Of a stretch of 64,000 bases of DNA, positions 34,531-45,841 are shown piece after piece (the first letter of the stretch is position 1; each line of letters opens with the position of its first letter). Below the pieces are notes generated by a model that was not told where the DNA came from, did no database searches, and saw nothing but the letters and a program-made list of their open reading frames with translations. The DNA is from Zymoseptoria tritici IPO323 (taxonomy: Eukaryota; Ascomycota; Dothideomycetes; Mycosphaerellales; Mycosphaerellaceae): assembly GCF_000219625.1 (NCBI RefSeq), contig NC_018209.1, positions 434,001 through 498,000 on the forward strand. Reading direction: 5' to 3'. Made by a program: the position numbers and the translations under genes.

Positions 34531-34767
34531 AGCACACCTCGAAGACACGAAGAAACTAGATAAAATCTAACTAGAATTACTAGATACCTAGAGCGTAGGC
34601 ATACTAAAAACCCTAAAAACTAGATGCCTCGCGATCGATATAGCACTTCTTCTCTAAGGAACCGGCGACTATAATCGTCGATTCCTATACTCCTCCGACA
34701 CTTTCCGGCGATCGCTTATCGCTATATATTTTACTAGCAAGATTACTACTCGATCTGCAATACCTCG

Positions 34768-34862
34768 TTTGCTATTAAGGATCGAGTGGTCTAAGGGCCT
34801 AACTTAGTAAGGATATCGCTGTTTAGAGCCGGCTCTTAATATTGCGGTTTATAGATTACCCT
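34768..34862 (+). pseudogene. tRNA-like remnant (tRNA-Leu-like), perhaps SINE-derived
   Basis: ATCGAGTGGTCTAAGG matches the D-arm and A box of class II tRNAs (Leu/Ser). It is followed by a possible anticodon arm (CCTAACTTAGTAAGG), a variable-arm-length spacer, and TGCGGTTTATAGATTACC, which fits a T arm (GCGGGTTCAAATCCCGC-like) after RIP transitions. The acceptor stem is not convincing. This is either a dead tRNA gene or the head of a tRNA-derived SINE. Confidence 0.3.
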
Positions 34863-35060
34863 CCGAGTAGGGAACGCACCGACTATATTAAAGAATCTTA
34901 TAGAACCGAGCATTCGTACTTAAGTACCTCCTTATATATACCTAACATTTCGAGGAATTATCGCCTTCTGTACTAATTAGTTGACGATACCTTAGCTCCC
35001 TTATTTCGAAGTTTATACCCCCCTCTTGTTTTAAACCTTACCGACACTAATCGCTATGTC

Positions 35061-35522
35061 TTTAGGCAACACCAGCGACCCTACTAAGGCTACGGCCGCA
35101 TCCTCCTCAAGCTCGAGACCATCTCAACGGACGTGACTCAAGTAGTCTCTTCATTAACAAGAAACAACTGCCCAGTAGAACCTACCATTCAGCGCCCAAT
35201 CCCAGCGATATTAAAAGGATAAAGTCGTCGAGCCGTGTTCCGTCACGAACCATATGGTAATACACACGACTTCAATTGACCGACAAACCCAACGACAAAT
35301 CGACCTCCTACAACCAACCAACGGCGTATCATCACAAGCAACGTCGTCTGCACTGACCAGACATCCTAACCTGTCCTCGAAACTTCTCATCGGACCATCA
35401 CACATACCACATGTCATACCCCAATTACATCCACCATATCCCCTACTTCAGCTGAAAACGTACACCCATATCCATCGTATCCATCACATCCACATCCATC
35501 ATCCACATCCCTTGTCTCAAAA
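35061..35522. other. Ede1 3' flank with CATCCA-rich simple repeat
   Basis: Composition is normal again. Repeated CATCCA/CATCCACATC words lie at about 35,460-35,520. A short open frame (from 35,058, MSLGNTSDPTKAT) ends after about 26 codons and may be the remnant start of an element protein. No gene is supported. Confidence 0.4.
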
Positions 35523-38500
35523 TCAAGGAGGTCCACTCAAATGATCCACAGCCTAAATTCACAACGTGTCAGCAAACCTCCCTCAACCCGCAATACCGCA
35601 GTGGGCCAGAACTCACCCTGTTGATATCATAATCATACTTCTCCAACGCATCCAGCGCCTCACCTCTCGGATACCCCATTCCCGTCAATCTCTTCAAAAT
35701 CGGATCATCATGTTCTGTGCCGGGTGTAATCGCCCCACCTCTCTCCGGTCCCTTCGGCTTCGAAAGAGCACTACTACTCCCCGCGACCGCCGGCGCAGCA
35801 GACGACGTCCCAGGCGGACTCGCGCCCCAAGGATCACTCGCCGGCAGACTCGTATCCACCGGCTTGGCGCTGTCTAGACCGGAAAAGATAGCGTCCCAGT
35901 CATGTTGTGCTGTAGCAGGAACAGCGGGACTCGTTACGCCGCCAGAGGCGAAGACGCTGGTGGTGGAAGCGGTGGGTTGGAAGTTGGAGAAGCCGTTGTT
36001 TGTTGGTTCTGGGAGGGTGCGGGAGGCGCTGGGCGTGGCTTGGGCGGAGGCGAGGGTTGTCGACATGCTGGCTGCGGGAGAGTCGAAGGCGGGGTTGAAG
36101 TCTGCGCCGGAGGGCTCGGAGAAGGAAAAGTCGAGGTCGGAGGCTTTGTCTGCTTCTTTGGCTTCGGAAAGGTCGTCGAAGGCGTCGAAGTCGTCGAAGG
36201 TAGGGTTGTGGGGTTGGGTGGAGGTTGCTGGGAGAGTGTTAGTGGTGTTAGAGCGAAGGAAGCAAGAGGCAATGATCTCACTAATCGCCTGTCCAGGTGG
36301 AGCTGGGAAGGTATGTGTGCCGCTCGAGAATGGAGTGTGTAGAGTGCGCTGCGCCTCATTCTCCAGCCCGACCTCACGCACGGACGTCCCAGCTGGTGGC
36401 TCAGCTGCATGCGCTGTCGGGCCGGTAGGATCTTCTCTCGCAGGCAACAGTCCACCGAACTCGGGCGGGAACTGGTTCTCATCGGTATGCTCTCCAGTAC
36501 CTCCGTGCGAAGGCTTGTCGCTATCCTCGTATGTAGGCGGCGATGTTTGAGCCGTGATGGGCGGTAACGCAGCGGCAGCGGGAGCCACGGAATCAGCAGC
36601 GACTGGCGCCTGAGCTGCCGATGCTGCCGGAGCTGCAAAGTCATCTCCAAATCCTGTATCAGTATCGTCATCACTATCACTGTCCTCTGGCTCGAGGTAT
36701 TTGATCTCCGGGAACTCAGAAGCAACGCCATTTGTTGGTGCGCGGCTGCTCGACGGCGCGAAAGGATCCTCATCAACTTCCCTCGTCTCCGCCGCCTTGT
36801 CGCCAGCTCCAAACCCAGCAAACGCCGAGTCAAAGTCGTCCGGCTGCGATTCCTTCTCAAAAGGGGTCGCCTCTGGGAAGGCACCAGGAATAGCCTCATG
36901 CGCGGCCGACTCAGTCGTGGAGTCCTCCTTGAAAGACGCCAATGTAGGTTCGGAAGACATTGGAACCTCTTCCCTCGGCGTCTCGATACCACTAGCCCGA
37001 CTAGCAGGTGGCAGCACACCGAGCGAGCTCGTATCACTACCTGGCGCGGCTTCCTTAACACCAACAACAGGCAGATGAGAAGCAGAAAACTGCTGCTCCT
37101 CGGGAGGTGGCGGAGGTTCAGCTTGGAGCGGCGCCTCTTTCGGGATATCCGGCAAGGGCGGAGTCGCGGAAGGAGTGTGCTCGCCACGAGATGACACGCT
37201 CTGCAACGAATCGGACATACCGTGCGGTCCTGCCGACGACGAAATGTTGCGTCCAACGAATGAGGTCGCCGGCGGTGTCGAAGTACCACTAGACTGGCCA
37301 TTCGGCGCGAACGCAGCAGACGGACCAAAAATCGCATCGAAGGCGCTAGGGTTGGGTCCCTTCGAGGTCTGAGAGGCAGTGATCGGAGTTCCGGATCTTG
37401 ACAAGTCTCCACTCTGGCTGGGCTTCACGAAGAACGGGTTGTTGGCGCTCATAACGCTCGCAGCTGGGCTCACCACGTTCGAAGTGTGCTCAGGGTAATC
37501 AAAAGTAGCCGAGCGAGCCTGCGCTACATGCTCGGTCGCTTCTCGTTCAAGATCAGCCTTCTCACCCTGCAGACGATCCCGCTCCCCTTCCCCCGTAGCC
37601 AGCTGCTTCTTGTTAATGCTGACCATGCCCTTTTGTTGTCTTGCGTCAAGCTTGAGCTTCTCAATCTCAGGCTTCAGTCTGGTCACCTCGGCATTGATCT
37701 GCGAGATGCGCTGCTTCAAATTCGCATTCTCTTGTTGGTCGGTCTGCAAATCTTGCGACACCTTCTGATGCTGCGTCTGCAAGTCTTGGTAGCTCCCCTC
37801 AAGCATGGCAAGCTCTTGACTCAGCTTCTTCGTCGACTCGCGTGATGCGGCTAATTGCTGTTCCAACTCCTTGACCGCGCGGACCTCCTGCTCGTACTGT
37901 CCTCGGAATTGCTGAAGTCTGATTTCGAGGTCCCGCTTCTGCGTGTTCATCGTGGTTGACTCAGCTTGGCTGGCGCTCTTCTTCGCCTGAGTCTGCTCCA
38001 TTTGTGATCGGAGGTTGCCAATCTGGTTGCTCATGTTGGCAAGTTCGGTCGTCTCGTTGGTGAGCTTTCCACTTTCCGCCGCGCTGGTATCATTGTCGCC
38101 CAAGAGATCGTCCGCTCCTGAAGACTGCGGCATTGGAGGAGCACCACGTGTCGTAGCTGCCTGATTCGATGCAAATGACCCACCAGTATTCTGCGAAGCA
38201 AGACTAGCACCAAACGCAGATGTCGGCTGGAAGGGCTTGAATCCAGTAGGTTGTGCCTGGATCGATGGAGGCGCCTGAAATCGCTGGGGTGAGCTGGGAG
38301 TGGCAGGACTGCCTCCTGAGAAAGGGTCGCGACTTGCAGACATTCCTGTCGTTTGAGGCTGCAGTACTGGTGCCTGCTTTATGGTTGGAGATGATGGCTC
38401 GTCCAGTCCGAAGAGGTCGTCTGCGGCAGACTTGGGGAGGTTTGAAGAATTGGCGGCATTGTCGAATGCGGGTGCTGTGGACTGAGTCTGCTGTTGCTGC

Positions 38501-39757
38501 TTGCGCATGCTGGGAGGGACAAGACCTGGAGGTAGGAATGCTGGCAGAGGACCAGGGTTTGGAGCCCGCTGCTGCCGAATCAAGTACATGGCAACAGCAA
38601 ATTCATCCTTGTTCAGCTGACCTTCACTGTTGATGTCTGCAAGATCCCAGATTTGCGCCAGGGTCTCCTCTGGCAGTCGCGAGTCCGAGAAGAAGGTAAC
38701 GGCTTGTTCTCCCGTGAGCACGCCTCTCCGCTGCGTGTCAATCGAGTTGAAGAATTGGTCAAACTTGCTCTTGTCGGCTGGGGTGATAAGCCACGGCGCA
38801 CTCGTCGCTTGAGGCGGCTGCCCAGGCGGTGGTCCGTATCCAGATCTTGCGAGTGGACTTTGAGTCCTTGGGATAGCACCAGCAGAGCTTCCCGAGATCT
38901 GCCTTGGAATTGCAGTGGGCATGGTCGGCTGCCTCGCGGGAGGAGGTCCTCCACGTCTCGCCGCAGCTTCATACAACCCGGGTGGAAGTGTGGTAGGCAG
39001 CGCAGTCATTGTTCTCGTCTTCATACTTGTCAACATATGCATTGCCACGATGAACTCCGTCTGGTCCAGCGCTCCTCTCTGCTCCCGATCGGCAAGCATC
39101 CATATCCGCCCAAGCACCTCGTTTGGAAGCCCAGCTCTTTCAAAGATCGCCTTCGCCGTCGCTCCATCGAGTTGTCCATTCTGCGCACCTGATCTCTCGA
39201 ATAGTCCCGAGTATTGCTGCACCTTTTGCGGATCCAATGGTGGGATTCGAACAGGCGGATTGCCCGACGCCTGCGGTTGCAGTGCAGCAGGAGGAAATCC
39301 CGCCGCGCTCGGACTGGGCAGTCCACTTCCCGTCGCACCGGCAGGGCCACCAATTCCCGGTATTGTCAATCCTTCAAACTTCGGTATCGGCCCCGGCTTG
39401 AATGCCAACTCGGTCGTAGGCTCTCTCCCAGCTTGATAGTGTCCAATCAACCTTAATACCATGCAGAATCCAGGCTTCGTGAGAAGACCTCGATTCTCCG
39501 TGTCCGCCAGCTGCCATATTTCTCCGAGGACGTTGGGCGATACGTGGGTGCGTTCGAAGAAGGTGACTGCGTTCTCGCCGGTGACGACGCCGAGTTGGTC
39601 CTTGTCGGCTTGGGCGAAGAGGAAGGAAAAGGCTCGTTTCTCGTCGGAGCTCAGGTTGAGAATCGCGTGCTCTGAGGGAGTGTTAGTATTGCTCTTTGCT
39701 GTCGTGTAGGCTGCCAACAACGATGTTCCAGGTAGTATGCGTACCGTTGTCTGACAT
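35523..39757 (-). CDS. ede1: Ede1-like endocytosis scaffold (three EH domains, coiled coil, UBA)
   Basis: This is an early clathrin-mediated endocytosis scaffold at the plasma membrane that binds NPF motifs and ubiquitinated cargo. Four exons (39757-39745, 39671-36282, 36227-35617, 35552-35523) with introns of 73, 54 and 64 nt give 1347 aa. EH1 (about 5-100) has LADTENRGLL, EH2 (about 155-235) LADREQRGAL, and EH3 (about 305-385) LADINSEGQLNKDEF. These acidic loops are calcium-type EF positions. A Pro/Gln-rich linker follows, then a coiled coil (about 550-715, EQLAASRESTKKL), a long Ser/Pro/Ala-rich disordered part, and a C-terminal UBA (MGYPRGEALDALEKYDYDINRAVDHL). The 13-nt first exon (MSDN) avoids a spurious 110-residue N-terminal extension. 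The 54-nt intron is a multiple of three, so skipping its removal would also stay in frame. Confidence 0.93.
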
Positions 39758-40070
39758 GGTGGCTGGTGGGCGATGGCAGCGTGCATCCAGATGTGGCCCG
39801 GGCTGGTGAGGAGGAGAGGGAGTGTGCCAAGGGTGAGCAATGCGGTAATGTCAATCCTCCAATGTACCAATGCAGAGGTGAGGTGAGGTCTGGAGCTGCA
39901 AGTCGTCGCACGTGTTGATAGACGGATCTCCCCTGCAACCAGACGGAAGAGAGATTGGGAGTGACGACGACCCGAACTTGCCGACCCAGAGGAAAGAAAC
40001 TGCCGGGACGACGACCTCACGTCTTCTGCTCCTCTCACATGCTTCTTCTCTCATTCACTTGAACAACGAC
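39758..40070. promoter_or_regulatory. Divergent promoter of ede1 and the 40.1-kb gene
   Basis: A 313-bp interval separates two divergent start codons (ede1 on - and the proposed first exon at 40,071 on +). No TATA box is clear. If the plus-strand exon 1 is wrong, the interval is larger. Confidence 0.35.
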
Positions 40071-42205
40071 ATGGCCAATTTCAGTTCATCTCAGTTCAAC
40101 ATGACGCATGGAGGAACCGCTGAAGATCTGCTGTCACGTGCTGATCTCTGTCGGGACAACCACGAACGACCTGAAGCGCTGCAGGGACGGTGCCATTACG
40201 TGCGCGACGGTCTATTCTACGTCCGTAAGCATCGTGGCCGGACGAGACATATGGGGCAAATGACAGGAAATGTCCTACTTCCGTGAGCAGAGCATGAGCA
40301 GTCGTCGGCGTCAAGCCTGCTTCACTCGTTGGCTATTCAGCAAATGCACGCTCTGGTACTGCACGCGGTGGGTGGATTGCCCATCAAGTTCAAGCCTGCG
40401 TCTGGGGGTAGTTCTAAGTCGACGGCGTATTTGATGATGAGATCGCCGCTGACTGTCTGCAGATGACAGAGCTTGTCCGAGCATTCGGATAACTGTTACT
40501 AGAGGGAAGATTCACTTCTCTGGTGGACCACAAGGGTATAGACTTCAAAGCTTCAAAGAAAGCCCTGCTTTGTCACGGTACTGACTCATGATCGCAGTGC
40601 TGTTGTGCCTGCAAAGTTCAGCTGGCCCCCAGATACCGAGACATCTGCGTTCGTTGCTTTGCCTGGGCAAGCCGGCCAACCCTACTGCTTTGAATATTGC
40701 CTCGCTTCTCGGTGTAAGTATGCCAGAACAGAATTGCTTCACCGCCTATCTAATACTACCCAGTCGGAACGCAACTCTACACCCGACTCTTCTGTCAACG
40801 TGGGGATCAGCTACGCGGAAGACTATGGAGGCGACAGCGGCGAGAGTACCTTGCTAATTTAAAGGCCACACTTTCATACGCTACCATCAGGCGACATCGT
40901 GCCGTAGAAGATGCCCGATGGAAGGAGATCCGAAGCGGCGCTGGCGCGATCGATGATCGCATCGTCCTCGAAGCAGAACGCTGCACGTCCACGAGCGATA
41001 TTGTTGTGCTTGAGTCGGGGAGAGGTCGACTTCGGAAGACATTGAATGAGCGCGGTCAAGCACCGCCCGAGATCTGCGATTGCTCTATTGCGCATGACCA
41101 GTCTGACGCCGCCGGCAACCCATGTCCTGCGAAACACAACGGTCGGCCGTCTATCGCGAAGAAGGCCACGACGATTCCAGTTTCCAACGCCATGAAGATG
41201 TTCGCCCAAATACCCAACTCTGATGCCGCGAAAACTGCCGCAGATGGCAAAGAGATTATGAGCAAGACATGCGATTTCTGCAAGAAAATCAAGGCTCCCC
41301 CGAGCGGTAAGAAGCTTGGATTGAGACTCGAGGGCACGCAGAAAGTCATTAAGTACATTCCTCTGAGCGACCCTGCCGGGTTTGACACTGCGCATCGCCA
41401 AACGTCAACTGATGCGGTTGAGTCGCGGGAGTCGCCATTGGATTCGGACGAGGATGATGACTCCGTCGCTGCTGCGTCAGAAGCTGCGAAGTCTGCTTTG
41501 TCCGAAGATCAAGAGGACGATGGTGAGTACAACGATGGCATGTCTCCAGATCCAGACGAAGATTCGACTCTGGTGGAAGACGCCGCTGGGGAAGACGGAA
41601 TGGACGCAGATCAAGAAACCTCTGCAAACGCACAAGAGCAGTCGACAGCTGTCCAAGACACAGTGCTACCTGCGCCTTTCGATGAGCAAGGAGAGAGTTC
41701 CGTCACCGCACAGGAGCAGTCGGCAGTCACGCAAGACGCCACCACACCTACACCTGACAACGCTCAAAGCGCCGGTCCAGAGACTGCTGATGCGCCGGGT
41801 CCCAGAGCCGTGAGTTCTCCGCCCGACTTGAGAAAGCGGGCCGGAGATTGCTCGCTCGAAGAACCTCCCGCCAAGAGACTGAGCGTCACTTCCAGCTCTA
41901 CGGCTAGGGATGAAGATGACGAGGAAGTCGACCCTCCGAAACCGGTCATCAAGGTTGAGGAGAGTGAGATCATCGCCATCGAGGACGACAGCGGCGACGA
42001 GGTCAGCCACAAAGCGAAGCGTGAGCAGAAAGTTGGCGGCAACAGCATCAAGAAAGCCCGGCTACAGCACAGACTTCGGATTCTGGCAATTGAGAGGGAG
42101 GAGCAGCGCATAGCCAAGGAGACGCTGCAAGCTGAGCATGAGCTCGCGGCTCTCGAGCGATTGGAGACCGTCAAACAGGAGACGGTGATCAAGATCGAAG
42201 ATTGA
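40071..42205 (+). CDS. Uncharacterised acidic, coiled-coil protein
   Basis: A coding frame is clear from 40,764 to 42,205. A second exon (40598-40713) and a possible first exon (40071-40282) join in frame, giving 589 aa with introns of 315 and 50 nt. The 315-nt intron is long for this genome, so exon 1 is uncertain. The middle contains RREYLANLKATLSYATIRRH, then a short CDFCKK motif with an otherwise basic segment (KKIKAPPSGKKLGLRL). A long Asp/Glu/Ser/Thr-rich disordered stretch follows (about residues 270-460) with an APGPRAVSSPPDLRKR segment. The end is a basic-acidic coiled coil (RLRILAIEREEQRIAKE) finishing IKIED. No family is recognised. Composition suggests a nuclear protein, with IKVEESE and IKIED resembling possible SUMO-related motifs; that is speculation. 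Confidence 0.55.
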
Positions 42206-42526
42206 GAGCTGCCCACGGATGGGCGAGCCGTCACGAAAAGTGTCCTCCCGTGTTGACCGAAGTGCGAGGGTGGACTTGGCTTATGCGCATGAAGTTCGCG
42301 ACACGGTTCAGCAGCAGGCGCCGAATGATGGCGAGCGATAATGAAGCGTTTTGTTTTCTTCGCGGAGCGAGGACTGGTTAGAGGCTACTGGGCTCTGTTT
42401 GATAGCCCGACCAACCAACTCACTTACCGCCACAAGTCCATCACAAGCTCGGCGCTGGGTCTAACAGCATATTTCGACCGCAATGAAAATAGCATAGCAT
42501 AGCATAGCATCATCACAAATCCCGAC
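42206..42526. other. Convergent 3' region with AGCAT microsatellite
   Basis: This separates two convergent stop codons. It contains about five copies of AGCAT at 42,486-42,511. Nothing else is seen. Confidence 0.6.
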
Positions 42527-43261
42527 TCACTTCTCCACATACTCCTCAACCCCCTCAGTCCCCCTCCCATTATCCCAAAACAACACCGCACCCCCGGGAA
42601 TCCCCTCCCTCTTAATCGGATTTCGCATCCCGCCCTGCTCACCCACCCACCCCACCAACGTCTCAAACCCACACCTCTGATACCAGCCCTCATTCCCCTG
42701 CGAACTCGTCACACTGCACCCCACGCCCTCCCCCTTTGCCTTCTCAAAGCCCCACGCCACCAATTCCTTCCCGAAACCTTGCCGTCCTTGGGAAGGGTCA
42801 ACGCCAAGCAGCACGAGGTCCCAGACTTCGGAGCGGGTTCCGGTCCAGAAGTGAGCGCAGTAGGGTCCCGCCTCTGAGAGGATGGGAAGGCGAGATGGGT
42901 CCGCTGCGCGGTTGGGATAGGCAAAGGACTCGAGGTAGGAGTAGGTTTTCATTGCTGCGATTTTCGCCGTCGTGAGCCATCCGTCTCCAGAGGACGAGGA
43001 GATTCGATTCCAGTGGGCGCAGCCGGTGATGATTTCTTTCGAGGTATCTTCAGGATTCGATTTATAGGACACGAGGACTTGATCCATGGAGCCGAGCCAG
43101 GCGAGACGGAGTTTGTGGAGGAAGGTTAAGTATACATCGTCGGGATACTGCTCGCGGTGTGGGTGCATGTATTGGCCGTAGAGGGGTTCGTTGAAGAAGG
43201 CTTTTGCGAGGACTTTGGCTGCTGGGACGAGGTCTGCGTAGGTTGCTGGGCGGATGGGCAT
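42527..43261 (-). CDS. GNAT-family N-acetyltransferase
   Basis: This single-exon gene encodes 244 aa. The N-terminus MPIRPATYADLVPAAKVLAKAF is the usual first strand and helix of fungal GNAT proteins. The acetyl-CoA site is VLLGVDPSQGRQGFGKELVAWGF (GRQGFG, about residues 165-175). The C-terminal strand CSVTSSQGNEGWYQRCGFE is typical. The segment after it (about 30 residues) is Gly-rich. The substrate is unknown; small-molecule or antibiotic-like acceptors are common for this fungal subgroup. It differs clearly from the GNAT protein at 5.6 kb. The pogo-like transposon lies about 270 bp upstream of its start, but the gene shows no RIP damage. Confidence 0.85.
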   Translation of the reverse strand: MPIRPATYADLVPAAKVLAKAFFNEPLYGQYMHPHREQYPDDVYLTFLHKLRLAWLGSMDQVLVSYKSNPEDTSKEIITGCAHWNRISSSSGDGWLTTAKIAAMKTYSYLESFAYPNRAADPSRLPILSEAGPYCAHFWTGTRSEVWDLVLLGVDPSQGRQGFGKELVAWGFEKAKGEGVGCSVTSSQGNEGWYQRCGFETLVGWVGEQGGMRNPIKREGIPGGAVLFWDNGRGTEGVEEYVEK

Positions 43262-43542
43262 TTTGGGCGGTGTGGGAAGGAGAGATGGGGATGTTAAGTG
43301 GTGTTGTCGAGGAGAATGCCACCGGGGTTGTATACTTATATATGGTGACTGCGGAAGTGCCGGGGGTCTGGACTATTGTCTTATATCGCTCCTCGACTGC
43401 ATTACTGCTGACCACTCCTGCATCTGACGAAGTTTTCCCGATGATGTCGAAATCGAAGTCAGACGCAGGAAGGACTTGCCTCTTTCGATCATGGTCCGAT
43501 GCTTGGGACGGAGTGAAGTGAAGTAGAAGTCGGTCGCATCAC

Positions 43543-45714
43543 GTGCACGGTTCACGACTTGCACAGCTCGAATTTCGAGAACGTCAAAACCACGAATTTA
43601 GCCAATCTTTAATGAATTTTCACAACACAACCATGACACCAATGGAGTCTGCATTGAAGGAGCTAAAAGAGGCTGAAGTGAAGAATATTTCACAAGTCGC
43701 GGATAATTGGGGCGTTCACCGTAGCACCTTGTCTCGTCGATACAATGGGGTGACTATTTCTGAAGCCGAATACCACGAAAATACCATGATTTTATCACAC
43801 CAACAAGAGCGCACTCTCGTCACTTATATCGACACCCTCACACGCAGAGGCATTCCACCGACACCAGCAATAGTTCTTACCTTCGTTCAGGACATTGCAG
43901 GTGTCTTACCACACCCTTCCTGGGTCTCTCGATTCGTAACTCGGCATCACAAAACCATCAACTCCAAATACCTTAATCTACTCGACAAGAAGAGGAAACA
44001 GGCCGACTCAGAGCATCAATATTAGGCCTACTTCGACCTCCTTAAAGAGAAGATACGGAAATACAACATAGAGCCGGAAAACACGTACAACATAGATAAG
44101 AAGGGCTTTATAGTTAGCATGCTTCAAAAGAGCCGGAGAGTCTTTACAAGGGCTTACTTCGACAGCACGCGGTTTATTGGACACTTACATGATAGTAACC
44201 GCGAGTGGATCACGTTAGTAGCTTGTATCTGTGCTAATGGATCCTTACTGCTACCATGCCTCATTTACAAGGCCGAGACCGGAAACATTCAGTCCTTATA
44301 GCTGCAGGATTTTGAGGACATTCACGAAGCGTTCTTCGCGTCCTTACCGAACGGCTGGACTGACAACACCCTCGGATTGCACTAGATAAGGAAGGTGTTC
44401 GAGCCCTTCACACGCGAGAAGTGTGGAAGGGGATACAGGCTCCTTATTATTAATAGCCATAGCTCTTACGTTAACATAGCGTTCTTGGAGTTCTGCGTGC
44501 AACACCGCATCCTTGTGGCTGTCTATCCACCTCACTTAACGCACCGTCTGCAGCCTCTTAATGTCGGTCTCTTTGGTCCATTAGCTACCTTTTACAGCCT
44601 CAATCTTTCACGAGAGATCTTCCAGTCTGAGGGACGCTTAACAACCGGTAAACGAGACTTCTGGAGGCTGTTTTGGCCAGCTTATTAGAAGGCCTTCAAG
44701 CCGGCCAAGATCCTTAATGCGTTTACCAAGACTGGCCTCTATCCACTAGATCCTACACCGATATTGTCTGTGTTTAACGAGCAGCAGGATGCCAAGAAAC
44801 AGAGCAAGAAACAGAGCAAGAAGCAGAGCAAGAAGAAGACACACAGTAGCAGTAACAGCAGCAGGCCTACTACTTCACAGAGAAGCCGGCCTAATACTGC
44901 AACGTCTGTGCTTGCAGCTGCAGACTAGAGACAGATAAGGGCGTTAGTTAAGGACTGCGTAAAGGAGGCACAGGATGACCGAGATAAGCACAACATTTAG
45001 AAGATGAACAACACCTTCCTTCACTTGCAGACTAAGAACGCGCTGCTCAAGAGCCAGCTTAAGGGCCTTCGTGAATCCTTTAAGAACGAGAAGAAGAAGC
45101 GACAGCGTAGCAAGCCCTTGCTCCCCCCTAGTAGTACAGCAGCTCAGTTCTATTTACCGGCCAAACTGAAGGCCAGCATAGCAGCACTTGCCGAGAAGGA
45201 GCAGTTAAAGGTTGTTAAGAAGCAGCAGAAAGAGGCTGATGCTATTGCTAAGAAGGTGGACCATTAATTAAGAGCTAAACAGCGGATACAAGCTAAGGTA
45301 GACAGGCAGGCTAAAGCGCTGCAGAAGAAGGCTGAGAAGGCTTCGTTGCTAGAGACGAGAATGGCTAATTCACAGCTAAATACAGACCTCCGAGCCTCTG
45401 CTCGCACAGCCTCGCTAGCCAAGCGCTGCAGAAGGAAGGCAGTAGTAGATAAACCGGTACTAATTGTGGTGTTGAAGGTAGATACAAGCCGGAGGAGGGG
45501 TAAACAAGCAGCTAAATCCTCTCGGCCACCAACACGCATAACATTAAGGCAACGACTTCAGGCTGCTCAGAGCTGATAGATATAATCAATACCATCATTT
45601 TGAGCTACATATTATGTCCATTAGACTAGTAGTTGTGACGTTATTAGCCATGGAAGTGGTGGTGGAGGTAGAAGGATTCTCTAATTGCGACCGTGCACGT
45701 GATGCACCGTGCAC
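43543..45714 (+). mobile_element. Pogo/Fot1-like DNA transposon, inactivated by light RIP
   Basis: Terminal inverted repeats are visible. The left end begins GTGCACGG at 43,543, and its reverse complement ends the element at 45,714. Over about 30 bases the two ends align as GTGCACGGT, CA, AC, TGCAC, CG and AATT with few mismatches. An extra exact 16-bp match (43,536-43,551 against 45,690-45,705) arises from internal GTGCAC repeats. The element is about 2.17 kb with a single transposase frame. A TA target duplication is not clear at the edges. It sits between a GNAT gene and emi1 without disrupting either. Confidence 0.8.
43633..45576 (+). pseudogene. Pogo-type transposase (HTH_psq, Tc5-type HTH, DDE_1), RIP-inactivated
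   Basis: The frame runs from MTPMESALKELKEAEV through a psq-type HTH (VADNWGVHRSTLSRR), a second HTH (ERTLVTYIDTLTRRGIPPTP), the DDE_1 core and a basic C-terminus rich in KKQSKKQSK and coiled coil. It contains at least seven in-frame stops (near 44,024, 44,299, 44,385, 44,686, 44,926, 44,998 and 45,267). Each is explained by one CAG/CAA to TAG/TAA change, i.e. CpA to TpA. In the catalytic triad the first Asp (YNIDKKG) remains. The second (IINSHSS, expected Asp-Gly) and third (LQPLNVGLFG, expected Asp) read Asn, both explained by TpG to TpA. It is therefore dead. Confidence 0.88.
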
Positions 45715-45841
45715 ATGGTGCAGGGCACTTCTACAATGCTTGGCGGGGAAGGTCGAGCCGAGAGAAGAGAGTTCCAAGGTTGTGGAGCTCGAGACATCTT
45801 TCGAGCTGTATACAACAACGACATCCTTTTGATATTTCAAT

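Larger units (their letters stand above)
31348..35060. repeat. AT-rich RIP island
   Basis: Base composition changes sharply near 31,350 and returns to normal near 35,060. Within the island TpA dominates and no open frame above 60 codons survives on either strand for about 3.7 kb. It contains a transposon relic (left two thirds), a degenerate tandem repeat and a tRNA-like remnant. It separates the PKS-containing region from Ede1. Confidence 0.85.

Noticed and set aside
35934..37412. 492-codon minus-strand frame inside ede1
   Set aside because: It is a frame-shifted reading of the Ser/Pro/Ala-rich part of Ede1, giving Arg/Leu/Pro-rich junk.
39758..40038. N-terminal extension of Ede1 of about 110 residues
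   Set aside because: The extension is an open but non-conserved readthrough of promoter and intron; MSDN plus a 73-nt intron directly precedes the first EH domain.
43536..45705. Exact 16-bp repeat GCATCACGTGCACGGT as the transposon TIR
   Set aside because: It aligns out of register. Lining up GTGCACGG at 43,543 with the complement at 45,714 gives a longer match continuing into CGAATT, so the 16-bp match is due to internal GTGCAC repeats.
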